This document shows, piece after piece, positions 38,640 to 53,900 of a DNA stretch of 64,000 nucleotides. Made by a program: the position numbers and the translations under genes. Origin of the DNA: Lytechinus variegatus. Its lineage: Eukaryota; Echinodermata; Echinoidea; Temnopleuroida; Toxopneustidae. Every line of letters starts with the position of its first letter. Position 1 is the stretch's first letter. Where the stretch lies: NCBI RefSeq assembly GCF_018143015.1, contig NC_054751.1, forward strand, positions 32,564,347 to 32,628,346, in the 5' to 3' direction. The notes under the pieces were generated by a model that searched no databases, was not told the DNA's origin, and was given only the letters and a program-made list of their open reading frames with translations.

Positions 38640-38730
38640 AATAAAGAAGAAGAAGAAAGGGAGGAAGGCGCAGGAGGAGGAGGAAGAAGAAGAGGAGGAG
38701 GAGGAAGAAGGGGAGGAGAAAGGAGGATTT
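38640..38730. repeat. Purine (GAA/GGA) tract
   Basis: About 90 nt of almost pure A/G on the plus strand, 240-330 bp beyond gene B's stop. Confidence 0.8.
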
Positions 38731-38971
38731 TAGCGTCTTCCTATTTTTATGAGATAAGATAAAAGATAAGAATGGAAATAAGAACTTTCCGAACACCACC
38801 CCAAGGTTTCTTATGAAAATGTACTTATCCCTGGTTCTATCTTGTTATGTTCATTTCTATTTCTCTATCGCTCCCCTGCCCTCAATTTTAAGTATAGGTT
38901 CATTGGCGTTTACATGTGAGATATTCCAAAAATCATTCGATTGTCTTTGTAGGGGCGTAACGGTTGTATCA

Positions 38972-41900
38972 TCAATCTTCATCGTTAAATACCATTCCTT
39001 CTCGCCTGTGTCTGTTTTTCGATGGCGATGTGTTACCATGGTTTCGTAATGTTACTTGATCGCTACTCGGAGACTGTCCATCTGCAGGAACATCGGCGGG
39101 ACTCTTTTCAGGTTGATTTGAAGCTTCGTCCCTATGATTCCTTCGACTGTCCGGTGGCATGGCTGGGGTTGCCACGGGCTTGTTGCCCGAACTAGAGCGG
39201 TCAGTGTCTGACATCACTTCGTTAAGTGATTCTTGACCTTGCTCTTCACAGATGACCGACCCATCAAGTTGAGATAATGATTGAAGGAGACAAGCTGGTT
39301 GGAGATGGATGATTGTACAAGTTTCCAGTGGCATTTCTTTATCGTCAACCTACCAGAAAGACAATGGAGAAAAGAGCATATGTCGGCATACAGATGATAA
39401 TCGTGATTAACATTGCCGTGCACAACATAATTAAACAAGAGCAGAGGGCAGTTGCCACCCCCCAACGAAATTTTGAAAATTTACATTTTTTGTGCAAAAA
39501 AAAATCCTTCAATTTCATTTTAGAGAATGCTTAAGTGCCCTACACACTAAGAAAAATAGGTTCTACTTTGTACCATTAAAGGGGCAGACCAGATGTTACA
39601 CTGGGCGTATCTTTAGTTTGCAACTTTACACTTTATTTGTAAACCTGCATGTTTGCACTTATCTTATAGGTGCAAATTAGGGAAAGAGTTCCATTATGTA
39701 CCCCACCCCCTACAAAACACAATAGATTGTCGAGACTTCCGGTTTCTTCACTTTTTTTCCTTTTTCTTTTTTTTAATCTTATTATTTTTATTTTTCCAAA
39801 GTATGCAGATAGGCCTAAATGAGACAGATTATTACCGTATTTTGCCGAAATTCCGTCTCTTCTGTGAATTTCACGTCGTCTGTTACAGCCAGAGTTGAAC
39901 TTTGATTTCCGGATATAGTGCATGGTAGGTGACGTATTACTCTCATCACATCTTCTACATCGATTTTGATCATCTATATAGGTTAAAAGGTTTAGACTTA
40001 TTACCACTCTTAACCCTAAATAGACTGGGCTATTTTGACACCAAAGAAGACTGAGAAGGGGGGGGGGGCTGATTTAGCCCCCCTTATGATCTCGGCCGTC
40101 GATCGTGCGATCGCGACGAAAATGGGCAAGCACATTACCCATGGCATAATCTACAAAACTATAAGATCGAATTCTGTGTAAAATCTCATTGCTTATTATT
40201 TATGCATAAAATCAAAAGTTTGCTCTAGTTTACTAAACAATGCCCCTAAAATGCTAATTTTTGGTATACAGACTCTTTACAGGGATCTGATTAAATGTAC
40301 TTTAAAAATTACAACATCACATTTATCTTTTTATGTATTTTATTGTTTTCTAAATTGTTTATGTATTTCTATGTTTTTTAACTTTTACTTTACAATACAT
40401 AAAAATGTGTGAATATGGAGTGGGAAGCATTGAATAGTCATAATGATTTTGAACGGAAAGAATCAGACTCCAGTGCTATTACACAATGATTATAAAAATT
40501 TCATTTGAAAAATAAATAAAATAAATACTATTTCTCTCTTTTTTATAATAAAATTTGATCACTATCACCAACTTCTTAATATGCGATGAAGTCAGCGTGC
40601 CACGTCGGGAAATGGGCTATTTTGCAAATAAAACGCACTTCTCCGGGTGTACAGTGCGTATCCAAAAAAAAGTTACACTTAGAAAAAATCCTGTAAAATT
40701 ATACATTTGTAATATCCTGATGATTTTCCACATTTTAACATTGGTACAGATCCATTTAAGCAAATGACGATAAAACTGTCGAAAAATATTTCCGCTTGAG
40801 TGAGCACCACTTACTTTTGAAAAGTTTGTGAAAAATGATTTGCGCAGAACTTTGAAATAGTTATGCAAATAAAAGTGGACTTTAATCATGAGGAAAACGT
40901 GGAATTTAGCTACTAAAATTGATTTTAAGATATTTTTTATCCTTTTAAACTTGTTTCCTTGCTCAAAACACCTCGAAAAGTGCATTGTGCCCCATCCACT
41001 CCCCCACACACCGAGGCCATCGTGACGATATTTGTTTTACACTGAGCTGTGATTTACATGAAATGGCTTAGGCTCGATTTTTATTTTGTTAATCATTGTC
41101 AAGCTTGGAAAAAGTGAGGAAAAACAAGTATTAAATGAAATGATAGAAACTTAGTGAAAAATGCTAGAGATGTCTGATATAAACTTTTGTTTAGATTTAG
41201 TTATGTCCTCAGATCCAGCTGGCACAAAAAGGGTAGAGGTTGTGCTTACTAAGTGTTGAAATTTCAATTTGAGTGGTAAAATTGTTACAAAATGCTTTAA
41301 TGTATCCATTTTATTTCAATTGACTATAAGTGCAAGGGAAATGTATGAGAAATATTTCGCAGGGTATGTTTTATTTCGCCCTTTCCCCTCAACACAGCGT
41401 GAAAACGAGCATTCTGCGCAAACAGATTTCTGCAAGTTTTACAAATATGGACAGTGCCCACTTAAGTTTAGCATTCGCTCATACCAAGTACCTCACAAAA
41501 ATCGAAAATCCTTCAAATAAAAATTCCCAGTTATTTAGAATAAATGGAATATGTTAGGGAATTTCATCCAGGGGCGAATATCGTGTTAATCATCTTGGCA
41601 GCAAAATACCGCAAATTACTTTCTACTTGAGTGGGCACTTCGTCTCTTCTTTGTAACTGATGATTTACCATCCTGGTAGATTTTTTTGAAATCCCCGGAC
41701 TTTGAAATTACTGATTGATAAATTTGATGAGTCATGTTGGATTTTCCCAGTCACGGGTTCACTATATCAAAAGTTCGTTCACTGCGAAAAAAAACGTTGT
41801 ATTTCTAAGTATGATTTTATTCTGACACACTATCATCTTGTGTTGATATCTGTGATTTGAAAAAAAGAAAGTACCATAGCGAGGAAGTGATGGAGATAGC

Positions 41901-44900
41901 AAATATATGTTTAGATGCTTTCATGATCAGCCCACATCCAACCATCGCATTATCCGCAAAAAGAAAGTTGTATTTTGGGGCCTGTAAACAAATTTCAAGG
42001 CAGACTCATACCTGGTAAAACACGCAGGGAGCAATTTTTTTCTAACAACCAGAAAATAATATGATCATGAATATCTTCTGTGTTGGTTAAAACATAGAAA
42101 TTAAAGGGATGGTCCAGGCTGGAAATATTCATATCTCAATAAATAGAGTAAATTCACCAAAGCAAAATGTTGAAAATTTGCTCAAAATCGGATAACAAAG
42201 TTATTGAATCTTAAAGATTTGCATTATTCCGGTGATACAGTTCTAGGCATGTCTTCATGAATATTCATTAGGTGGGCTGATGATGAATATGTCATATCCC
42301 CACCTATTCTTTTGTATTTTATCATAAGAAATCAGGTTTATTCAAAAAATTTCTACCAAGAACTAAGACAATTGAATTGACATCTGATCAAGTGCATTAG
42401 TTATTCATTGCAGACACATCATTTACACAATTTCATGTATGAAAAAAATAAAACATTTATGATTTCATGTAATAACATATAAGGAAAAGGAAAGTGGGGA
42501 TGTGACATCATCAGCCCACCTAATGAATATTCATGACGATGTGCATATAATTGTTTTCACAAATCTTAATAAAATTTAAAATTCAATAACTTCGTTATTT
42601 GTTATCCTATTTTGATGGATTTTCAGCATTTTGCTTTGTGAATTTTACTTTATTATTTAGATATAAGTATCCATTTAGATAGACAAAATTCACACTGGAG
42701 GGCAACCTCTCTCCCCCAAAGCCCCTCTTACTCTTTCAGGGTCAATAAGTTCGAAATTACTTATAGAAATAATTCTTACCTCATTGCTCTTGACATTAAT
42801 ATGAAAGCCCTGTTCATGCTTTGAGATAGCACATCGAACTCCATGATTTATACGAAGAGAAATCTAAAGGAATACAAGAATAAAAAACAGATATTTCATA
42901 CAAAAATATAAGAAATAATGGAATGACATGTGAAATAGAACTACCCAAAAAATGATTTGTTTTAATCTTTGCAAAAAAAAGACATGTGAGGTACAACAGC
43001 ATACATGAAAAATGAAAGGTAGTATTGAAACATATAAGGCGCTCATATTTACTCTGCATTTCGCTTGGTTCTGTAAGTTTTTAGCCCATTAACATTATGA
43101 CCATAATAACCCTTTGATTTAGCCACTTATACGACGCACAACCGTTTCAAGAAATGAATATTCATATCAGGTATCCACTAGCGTACCTACGCCCCCCCCC
43201 CCCCCCCGACGAGCCACAACGCATGTAAAGGACGCATCCCTGCCCCCCCCCCCCGACGAGCTTGAAGACCTTTTTTTTGCTTGTCAATTTTTTTTGCTGG
43301 TACGAAATCCTTTATTTGTGATCGAAGATCTTTTCTTTCTTTTTTTTGCTTGTCAATTTTTTTGGAGGACGGTTTTGCCCCCCTGTGGAAAATCCTAGGT
43401 ACGCCACTGCAGGTATCCATTACTTCACCAGGGTCAAGTGTAGCACAATAATGTATACATTTCTTGCAGAAGAAAATGGCAGGGATTCGAATCCAATTGA
43501 ATGTCAGAACCACTTGACCATCACGCCTCCAGATTTACTACTAGAATTTACTTAATTTTATTTATTTCCTGGAACTGAAAAATGTCAAATTAGGCCTTAC
43601 TTATTGTTGTTTATCATGATCATTATAGAAGGGCTGAAGGGGATCGTTTAAAAGGAATGACCTATTAAAAATCATTAATGAATTATTCATGACATTATTC
43701 AATAGACACAGGATATTGCGTCAAGAGGGTGAGAATTGTTTTGAACCACTAATCAGTTTACTTTACAAATCTATATATTTTATGGTTTTCATATTACAAC
43801 CGTATTCCCACGTCAATTATCAATTGCTATAATGATTATTATATGAGATTTGTCTCATTCATTTGTATGACTTCCTATGCGTGTCAAGCAGTCAGAATTC
43901 TATTCGAATAATTAATTTGATTGTTAGTTTCGGTATCACTTTGCTTTCGCATTTCCCTGTCTAGACTTGTATGAGCTATATTTTATAACTAACCTTTTCA
44001 GAGTCGCTTCTTTGAATATATTTGGACATTTCTCGGGCAGTCATACGTTGTTTGGCATCTATTGCAAGAATTTTATCCCCATTGTGTAATCTTGATCCAG
44101 CTTTCGTTGATTTCACACTATTTGGAAGAAAATAATATATATAATAATAAAATAATTGTAAAATACTTAGAAAAAATGACAGTTTTCATGAAAATTATTG
44201 TAAACGAATGTACTGTTAAACAATGCTTCGTACTATGTTCTGTACTATAAACGTATGCGTGAGGGTAAGAATATTTCTAATCATGCCAATAAAATATGTC
44301 AAATGATTTATAAAAACGGCAATAATTAACAACAACAAAATAACAATGACAGGCCATACGGAATTCACAGATTTTTTTGACATGTTGCTTTGTCTCTCTC
44401 TTCTACCCCCCCCCCCCCCTCCCTCTCTCCCCTCTCTTTCTTTCTCTCTCACCGTCTCTGTTATGTCACACACACTGAGATTTCAGCTGAATGGAATGGG
44501 AACTATCCTTTTTTATCTTTAATGTGCCTTATTTCAAACAAAGTACAAATGAAGTTCATAAAATAATTGTGTTTTCGTTCATAAAACTTGCTATCATTTG
44601 CAATAACAGTTAAGATTCTGGGACCTTTGTTATTTTTAGTATACATTAATGATATAGTAAATTCATTTACCATTCTTTCTCTCATCGTATTCGCCGATGA
44701 TACTAATATTTTGTTATCTCACAAGGACTTACCAGAATTAATAAATACAATGAATTTAGAATTAAATAAAGTTTCATCATGGTTTAAATGTAATAAGTTA
44801 TCTCTTAACATAAGTAAAGCTCATGTTATGCATTTTCAATCATCTCAAAGAAATGAAAATTTTACACAAGATATTAAAATTGATAATGTGCCTTTAGATA

Positions 44901-47900
44901 AAAAAAAAGAATACGTAAAATTCCTTGGTATCACAATAGACAAGCATTTATCATGGACTCCACACATAAGCAACGTGTCTTCCTCTGTAGCTAAAGGAAT
45001 TGGAATACTATGTAGACTAAAAAAAATCTTACCAGAGAAATCTCTTGTTATGATATATAATACATTGATTTTACCATAATATTCACTACTGTAACCTCAT
45101 TTGGGGGAATAGCTGCAAGACAAGGCTTAATCATATACTTTTATTGCAAAAGAAAGCGGTTAGAATTTGTTCAAATTCTGCCTATCTTTCACACACAGAT
45201 CCTCTTTTTTATCGTCTGAAAATATTTAAGATAAATGACATTAATACTTTACAAATAGCACTGTTTATGTATAGATATAATTACGACATGCTTCCTCCAG
45301 TGTTCACGGATTTATTTTCAGATAATAACAATTTACACTCATATCCAACAAGAACATGCAATAATATTCACTTAAACAATCCCAGGACACTATTTGCACA
45401 TAAAACACTAAGACATCGTGGACCTGATATTTGGAATGCATTGCCAGATTCACTCAAGCTGACAAGATCATTTCATTCCTTTAAACGAACTATAAAAGAA
45501 TTCCAATTAAATCAATACCTAACAAATTGGAAAAAAAAAGAAAATCATTTCCATTGTTATCATTATTTTGATTAGACATTGACTTTTATCTAGAACATGT
45601 ATAAATTAAAAATTGTACATAAAACAATGATATTAAACTCGAAGTGCAAGGAAATATATTTGTTTTGAAATATAAAGTTTGGTGTATGTGGTGTGGTGGT
45701 ATATGGTATATATATGATTATATTTCTCGGTAAACAGACAATGCGAGCACCAGGAACAATGAAGACATAGGCCCTGAGCAAATTATGTCTCATAAAGTTA
45801 TGAAAAAAATGTTTCTTATATAATATAACATTATAATGAACAATAATGTTTTCTTTCCCACTACGTTTCTCCTCCTTTCTCTCTCTTTTTCTCCTTTACC
45901 CCGTTTTTTTTGTTTTGGTCAGCCGATTGGGGGGGGGGCACGTGCCCCCATGCCCCCCCCCCGTAGTTACGCCACTGTGACCATGCCTTTAAATTGACGA
46001 GATTTGTTTAGATTTACTATACTTACCAGACGTTCCCATTTAGATCAACAAGAACGGTACCCATGAGATCCTTTCTCATATATCTTCCTTCAGTTATATC
46101 ACAATTTATTATTGGAGAAAACCTGGCAAAGTTAAAAAAAAGGATTGGATTTTATATTCATTATTTTTTTCATTTCCCTTTTAGCATGTTAAGTGCGTAT
46201 CGACCCGGTATCGACTTAATGTGAAAAATACACAGAGGGTTCACCTCAAGTATGATTTCCAACAGAAAATAAAATCAGTACATACATGAAAAATTTACGT
46301 TCAAATAATGTGAACGAAAATAAACATATAAAGAAATCCACACACATGCATGTATAATATTTTTAAGACAGTTTATGATATCTCATTAAGATATAAATAT
46401 GAGTGTCTGTGGAATCGAGAGACTCACTATAAAAGCATTATGTAGCATTCATATAATATTCATTTGTTTATTTTTAAAAACATGATTCACATGTTTCATA
46501 TGCTTCAGCCAATCGCTAAAATGGTCAAGTCTACAATATACATGGGTTCATGAATAAAAATTACTTGGAAAAAATCCAGATTGGCAAAACCTTTAATACG
46601 TACGAAGCATGACAACACGATATAATAATGCGACCTCGTACCCCCCCCCCCCCTTCAAATGGCGCGACGTTGACCTATCTAATACGTGACTCTGTTTTAT
46701 ACGATGAAATATAATTTCTTCGTGATGTATTTGAGACAATATCTACAATATAATTTATTTGAATTTCTCTTTGTTTCCTTTCTTACCCCCCCCCCTTCCC
46801 CTCCTTGAGGTCGTTGGGGAGGGGTTACTTCATCACCTGTACACCAGTGCTGTTTAGTAAAGAATTAAAATAAACAAAATGTAAGATGGGAGTTTCCGAG
46901 AAAGGGTATTTTTTTACAGAAAGAGAAAGAAAGAAAGAGAGAGGACAAATCAATATTTAGACCTACCATTGTCTGCTATCAAGTAATGAACTTAGGCTGC
47001 TAGGTTGGGAAAGCAGCGAAAAATCGGTTGAATTGGACGGTGACAAAGTCGAATGCAATGACAGCGGCGGCGACGAGGGTGATGGTGGTGATGATGATGT
47101 CGACGATGACGATGATGACGATGATGATGACGACGACGACTCTGTGCGGACCAATTCCACATTCGGACTCGTCTCTCCGCTTTCTTTACTTTGTCGTGAA
47201 GTGGTATGTTTCACTCTCCCCGCCAATTCGTTATTAGTTGTTACTTCCTTTTTCTGAAAAAAAATCAATTCAAAAGCCAGTATAAATGTATTATTGCTAG
47301 AGCTACGAGAGTATTTGTTTCTAAAATGCAGCTTTTATATTTTGTTGTGACTCCCTGTTTCTAAATTAATTAATTCCTATTAAATCAGATAAAGCAGTAT
47401 GATTTTTGTTGTGAGAGCTAGCGAATGAAGTTATCTGACTTGTACGTGATTTATTGATTTAGGACGGCTCCACAGGGACAGGGCCGGTGACCGCCCTTAT
47501 GAGCGTCTTGCCGCCGCCCCCCCCCCCCCCCCAATTAACATACCCTGGCGCCGCCCCCTGGATGTAGTTGTTCTATTTTAGAATGAAAATCAAATAATTT
47601 CATTTTAATGGCTAAATATATAGTCATAATGATTGGTGTGACGACATTCTAATACCATCAAAGTTTGTGTGAAATAGCCTTTCAGTAAATAATTCAGCAA
47701 TTGCAATTGAAATTTCCCCTTATATTTACAGTTAGAATTAATACCTGATTGTTTATTTCATTTTTTTTTCTTACAATAAATTCATATCCATATAATTATA
47801 CAAATTATACATCAAACTTCAAAGATACTGGAAATAAATACTGATGCGATTCACCAATTACAGAATGAAATATTAGCAAGATGTATAGATGTATAGAGCA

Positions 47901-50900
47901 CTCTCCCCTTAGTGCCTACTCTGCATGGAAGGGACTTGAATTCCCCATATATTCATGCTTTTTCTTCAAGAAAAAATGAGAAACATGTATGTATTTTTGT
48001 TTATTAATTGTTATCGACGTGTCGTCTTGAAAGTCAAATTATAGGCTGTGACGTTATACACGTTGGTAGGATTCTTACATACAAAAGATAGGACATACAT
48101 CATGATCTTACAAGTTTTTTTACGTTTTATTTTCACTTTCTTTTTGAGAGAGAGTGTGTGGTGTTTAACTTTTTCAAATATTCGTCGACAAACAATGTCG
48201 ACCAGGGACGAAGAAAGGGTCGACATTCGCATCATCCCAAATTCTGTACGCCACATGAAATATAGAACAGTCGTCCAACATTTTAGTATTATTTTGCGGC
48301 AATAAGTTCAGCGGGGGGGGGGGGCAAACCCTGAATTTGAATAATCCTAATTTCATAAACCAAATAATGGTACATAAATGTAACGAAAGCACGAAGAAGA
48401 TTATTCAGAATACCATTATAAAAAATATTCCATATTTGAATTGTACAAAGCAGTAGAAGAAATCACTTTCTTCATCTTGGAGTGGATGTATATATAAAAC
48501 TATAAAATTCTTACCTTTAGAAGAATGCCTGGTGGCGCAGAAGTTTGCTTGGTGAGTTTCTTTTTTTCTCTTCTTGATTCAATATCAGTTTGTACTCTCC
48601 TAATTCCAAGAGGAGGATTATATTCCTTACCAACAGCCATGCAGATTAATTCTTCCCACTCATCTGCTTGTTTCCTAAAATAAAATATTGAACAAAATAG
48701 ACGATATTTGGCTGTAAATCAAACAAAATACCGGCCTTTCAAGAAAAATATAATTACTGCATAAAAACTACTATTTTGGTAACTTTGCCATCCAATGCAG
48801 GGGCGGATGCAGGATTTTTCAAAGGGGGGGGGGCACATTTTCCCGAGAAATTTTGACAAGCCAAAAAAAGTCCTCGCTTTCAAACGGGGAAGGCACACTT
48901 ATGTTACAACAGCATATTTATATTACATTTGTTTATCATGCTTCTCAAGGTGGGGGGGGGGGCACGGGCCGGATGTGCGATCCAACAGCGTTCCAATGGT
49001 AAATGCCATGGTAACAATGCTCATCACCCAATAAAAATAAAGGATTCCGTGAAATTTACCACTGTGGCAAAGTTACCATAATAGTAACATTTATGCAATG
49101 GGGCCCGGCCAGGTAATGCAAAATTAAGATCTGTTCATAATTTTAAATGTAGAATGCGTGTGATTACGTGGGGTTTCTCCATTAATCAGATGAGAACACT
49201 TGCCTTTTTTCTCAATCTAATTTAATAAATATCTGGACCCCGTTACATAAAACCCTTTCCATTAAAAAAACTTTGGCAATTTTTTTGCCGGAGTTTTTTA
49301 AAGTGTAATTTTCAATGGCATAATTCTGTTTACTATGGCAAAGTTTTATGCAACAGGCCCCAGGACGGACTTTGTTTCACAATCAAGCTTTCACTGAAAA
49401 AAATCAACCTAGATTACATTAAAATAAAGATTTACAAATGATTAGCATGATCTAATGTTTAAAAGCTTGAAGGTTTAAAAACAGCAACTAACAGCAAAAT
49501 ACATATGCAATTATAAATTTACATGTTCTTTTTTAGCAGGGGGATTTTCATAAGAAGTTTTGTCTGTGATTTCCATTGACAAAATACTCTAAGCCAATCA
49601 GACGCCAGGGTTTGCAGTAACTTAAAAGTCATTGAAAATCAGAAACAAGATGATTCGTGAAGGACTAACTCACTTGGTGTCAAACTCGATGAATGTCAAT
49701 ATCGAACCTCCAGGTCCACATCCTATGATAAGGATATTAGTTCCTCGACGTTGTTCAACTGATACCACTGTATTGGTAGAACATCCATTCTCTTCAACAC
49801 CCTTATAACACTTCAGCATCCACTTATTATTATCTTTGTTCAACTCATATGTAAAACGTTCTTTTGTGCTCTGTCGGTTGAAAAAAAGGTTAATGAAATG
49901 AGGATAATCATTGTAGTTCGATTACTAGTAGTTTAACAATAAACATTGTATATTTATAATATAAATGTTGTACATTATTATAGGTTTTCCCGTCCAATTT
50001 CGTCAAAATTTCAACCGATTTAATGATGTAATAATTCAATTTGCAACTAATTTGAATGACCTATGAGATCAGCATTTAAATAGCCAAATACTTAATTTAA
50101 TTTAATTCTACTGGCACGCGATTTCATAGTTATTTCATTTAAACATTTATAAAGAACTTCTCAACGGTACCTTCCTTGCAAACGTTTAGGAATTCAAAAT
50201 CATTAATATGCAATCACTTACAAGATATGGACAGTGTTTTTCGTTGTTGTTTTTTATACTTTTTTTGAATAATTATGGAAATGGGTTTTACCCCTAAATT
50301 GGATGTTAAAAATCTTACTGAATTTTACGTCTGACAGACCATCATCGGAACCACAACTCGTTTTTGTTCCACTTTCATAACTATGTATAGACTGTGGTCA
50401 ATTCCATGATACCCATCCCTTCCCCAAAACCATTCAAATTATATACAATTATGTAAAATAAAAAGTACCTTCCTTGCAAACGTTTAGGAATTCAAAATCA
50501 TTAATATGCAATCACTTACAAGATATGGACAGTGTTTTTCGTTGTTTTTTTTTCTTCTTATGAATAATTATGGAAATGGGTTTTACCCCTAAATTGGATG
50601 TTAAAAATCTTACTGAATTTTACGTCTGACAGACCATCATCGGAACCACAACTCGTTTTTGTTCCACTTTCATAACTATGTATAGACTGTGGTCAATCCC
50701 ATGATACCCATCCCTTCCCCAAAACGATTTAAATTATATACAATTATGTAAAATAAAAAAGAACAAAATGATGAAGAAAAAATACCTACCATTGGCATAC
50801 TAGGTCATCGACACACTCAATGGCGGATCGGAGGGCACAGCTGACTCGTCCCCCCCCCCTTTAGAGGCACAATTATTTTTTTTTCGTGGTCGAAATACCC

Positions 50901-53900
50901 TTATTTTTTTATTAACAACCTTCTTTTTTTTACTTGTCAAATTCTTCCGGAAAATGTGCCCCCCTTTGGGAAAATCCTGGATCCGCCCCTGCACCCACTC
51001 ATCAATCACTTAAAGAATAAGCGTTTACAACCATATCCTATAAGTGTTACATGAATTACGTCTTTATCAAACATAATGGAATAAACTTCTAACTGAAAAG
51101 ATCCGCAAAAAATAGAAATATAGGGTAAAGTTTGAAAAAAAAAATAATACAGAAACATCAGAATTTGGAAGTTTAAAGTGCAAATATGTGTTCTGATAAA
51201 TGAAATTGAAAATGGTGTTTCAGGCGAAATTAAACGATCAGCTCGTCGTCGCGAAATTAAATGACACCTTAGTGCCATTAATTTGAACGAGTTTCTCTCT
51301 GAATTGAATTTCTACAAAATTCAAAGGAATGATATAAAATGGAATTAAATGCTAAATGAATGAAAATGAACTATGTGTGCCGAGGGTGGACGAAATATTT
51401 CGAATTTGAACGTCCTTTCATTAATTTAATAGCAACTCTGATGAAATTGGACGGGAAAACCTATATTATTAACACAAAGAAATTTACATTGACTTCCTAC
51501 AGTATTGTGAATTACTCAATATATTTCCTGTTATATTGTATTGTTTGGTAGGCCTATATATGTAAGATGATCTTCACAATTGTAGGTTTCCCGCCTGCTT
51601 TGTGTTTTAATCTATAAAACATTTCCTTTGGTTGTCTTGATTTTTTTATCTAATTAAAGATCAAATCTACCCCAGGAAAATACTGACTCGAATAAATAGA
51701 AAAAAAAATCAAACTAGCATCGTGCTGAAAATTTTATCAAAATCGGATGTAAAATAAAAAAAATTATGTCTTTTAAAGTTTCGCTTATTTTTCACAAAAC
51801 AGTGATATGCACAAGTAGGTAAACTGTTGATGATGTCTATCACTCACTCTTTCTTTTATCTTTTTTATTGTTTGAATTATTCAATATTCAATTTTTTTAT
51901 AGATTTGACAATAAGGACCAAATTGACTTAACCATGTATTAAACAATGCTAGGGAGGAATTAATCGTTGTATCACTTGACAATGAGGAAAAAATTAGAAT
52001 ACTTCATATTTCATACAATAAAATACAAAAGAAATAGTGAGTGGATAACGTCATAGTCTCCCCATTTGCATACCAGCCAGGATGTGCAGAACTGTTTTAT
52101 GAAATTAAGCAAAACTTTTAAATGTCAAAACTTTCTTATGTTACATCCGACTTTGATGAAATTTTCAGTGATATGCTTGTTGGATTTTTCTCTTTTTATT
52201 CAAATAAACTTTTGGTTGGGGTGGACTTGTCCTTTAACAGTTTTCATTCAATTGAATTCATAAAATTTATTCTATTTGACTTGATTAAATCAAATCTGTT
52301 CAAGGCGATTATAATTATTAAATCAAATCAATCAAATTTTTTTTTTAAATCTGAAATCAATTAAATTTTCAATATGTGACCGATAGCTTGTGTTAGTGAG
52401 AAATAAATAGGGAGCTTCCTTGTTCGTTTTCCACTGAGCGGGCAGGCAGAAGCTTGACAGATGATGACTCAGATCATGAAAAATCGAAACCCAGCATGCT
52501 CCGAAAACCACATTCCCTAAGTGATGACGTCAAAATTTCTAATTGCATTCGATCATGCTTCTCCGAAAATCGAAGTAAAAACAAAATTTCTTTTCATGAC
52601 GTCATTTAGCAGTGTTTAGGTATAGTCGTACTAAGGACACATGGTATTAGTGTTCTTCCGTCTGGTTTCTACAATAGGTTTCTAATCTACTACTTTGAAT
52701 TTCTCTACAACGCATCAATTCCTTCGAAAATACAATTAAAATCACAATGGGAGCTGAGAGGCTCTTGTCGAAAGTTGTGGAATGGGGTAGCAGATCATCC
52801 GAAGATTTGCCCCGGACGAACAATTGCAAATAATGTCGTTGTCCAGAGTCAGATTCAGATTTTTTTTAGATTCAGATTCAGATTAACATTTATTTGGTAT
52901 AAGATAAAAATCAAATTACAATAATATAATGTATATAGACAACATAGTACATAAAATACAAGGATTGCTAAAAGCAACCCTCAACATTAGATACAAAAAT
53001 ATACATAAAATATATAACGATAGAAATATAACAAGAAAGTCATACGAAAACTTAAGAATTAACTTACATTAACGAAATAATAAGAATCATTCAGCATTCA
53101 GCATAATTTGAATATATCAATAGGTGGCAAGTATTGTGCTCTTTAATTTATTTTTGAATGAAATGTAATTCGAAGTACCCTTTAAATCACTGTTTAGAGA
53201 ATTCCATTTTTTGATCCCTGAAATCTAATTGATCTATTTTGTAAAAAAGAATTTGTAAATTTTGGAAGATATTCCGATGCTCTTCTGACAAAAGCCTCTC
53301 AATCAGCTCTCCATTGTGATTTGACTTGCAATTTCAAAGGAATTGGTACGTTGTCGATAGTTTCTCCGGAGTATGGGATAATGTCATAAAAAAACAGCAA
53401 GGTTCTATGCATTAAAGGTCAAGTCCACCTCAGAAAAATGTTGATTTGAATCAATAGAAAAAAATCAGACAAGCACAATGCTGAAAATTTCATCAAAATC
53501 GGATGTAAAATAAGTTATTACATTTCAAAGTTTCGCTTATTTAAAAAAAAATAGTTATATGAACGAGCCAGTTTCATCCAAATGAGAGAGTCGATGATGT
53601 CACTCACTCACTATTTCTTTTGTTTTTTATTGTTTGAATTATACAATATTTCAATTTTTACGAATTTGATGATTAGGACCTCCTTGCCTGAAGCACAAAA
53701 AGTTAAAATAATGGAATTCGACGTGTTCAGGGAGGAATGAAACTTCATTTCACATGACAATGTCGAGAAAATCAAAATATTTCACATTTCATATAATAAA
53801 ATACTAAAGAAATAGTGAGTGAGTGATGTCATCAGTTCCCTCATTTGCATACCGACCGAGACGTGCATATAACTGTTTTGTGAAATGAAGCGAAACTTTA

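Noticed and set aside
47033-47257. Asp-rich plus-strand frame
   Set aside because: Antisense of gene B exon 4, which has paralogous support, phase agreement and splice sites.
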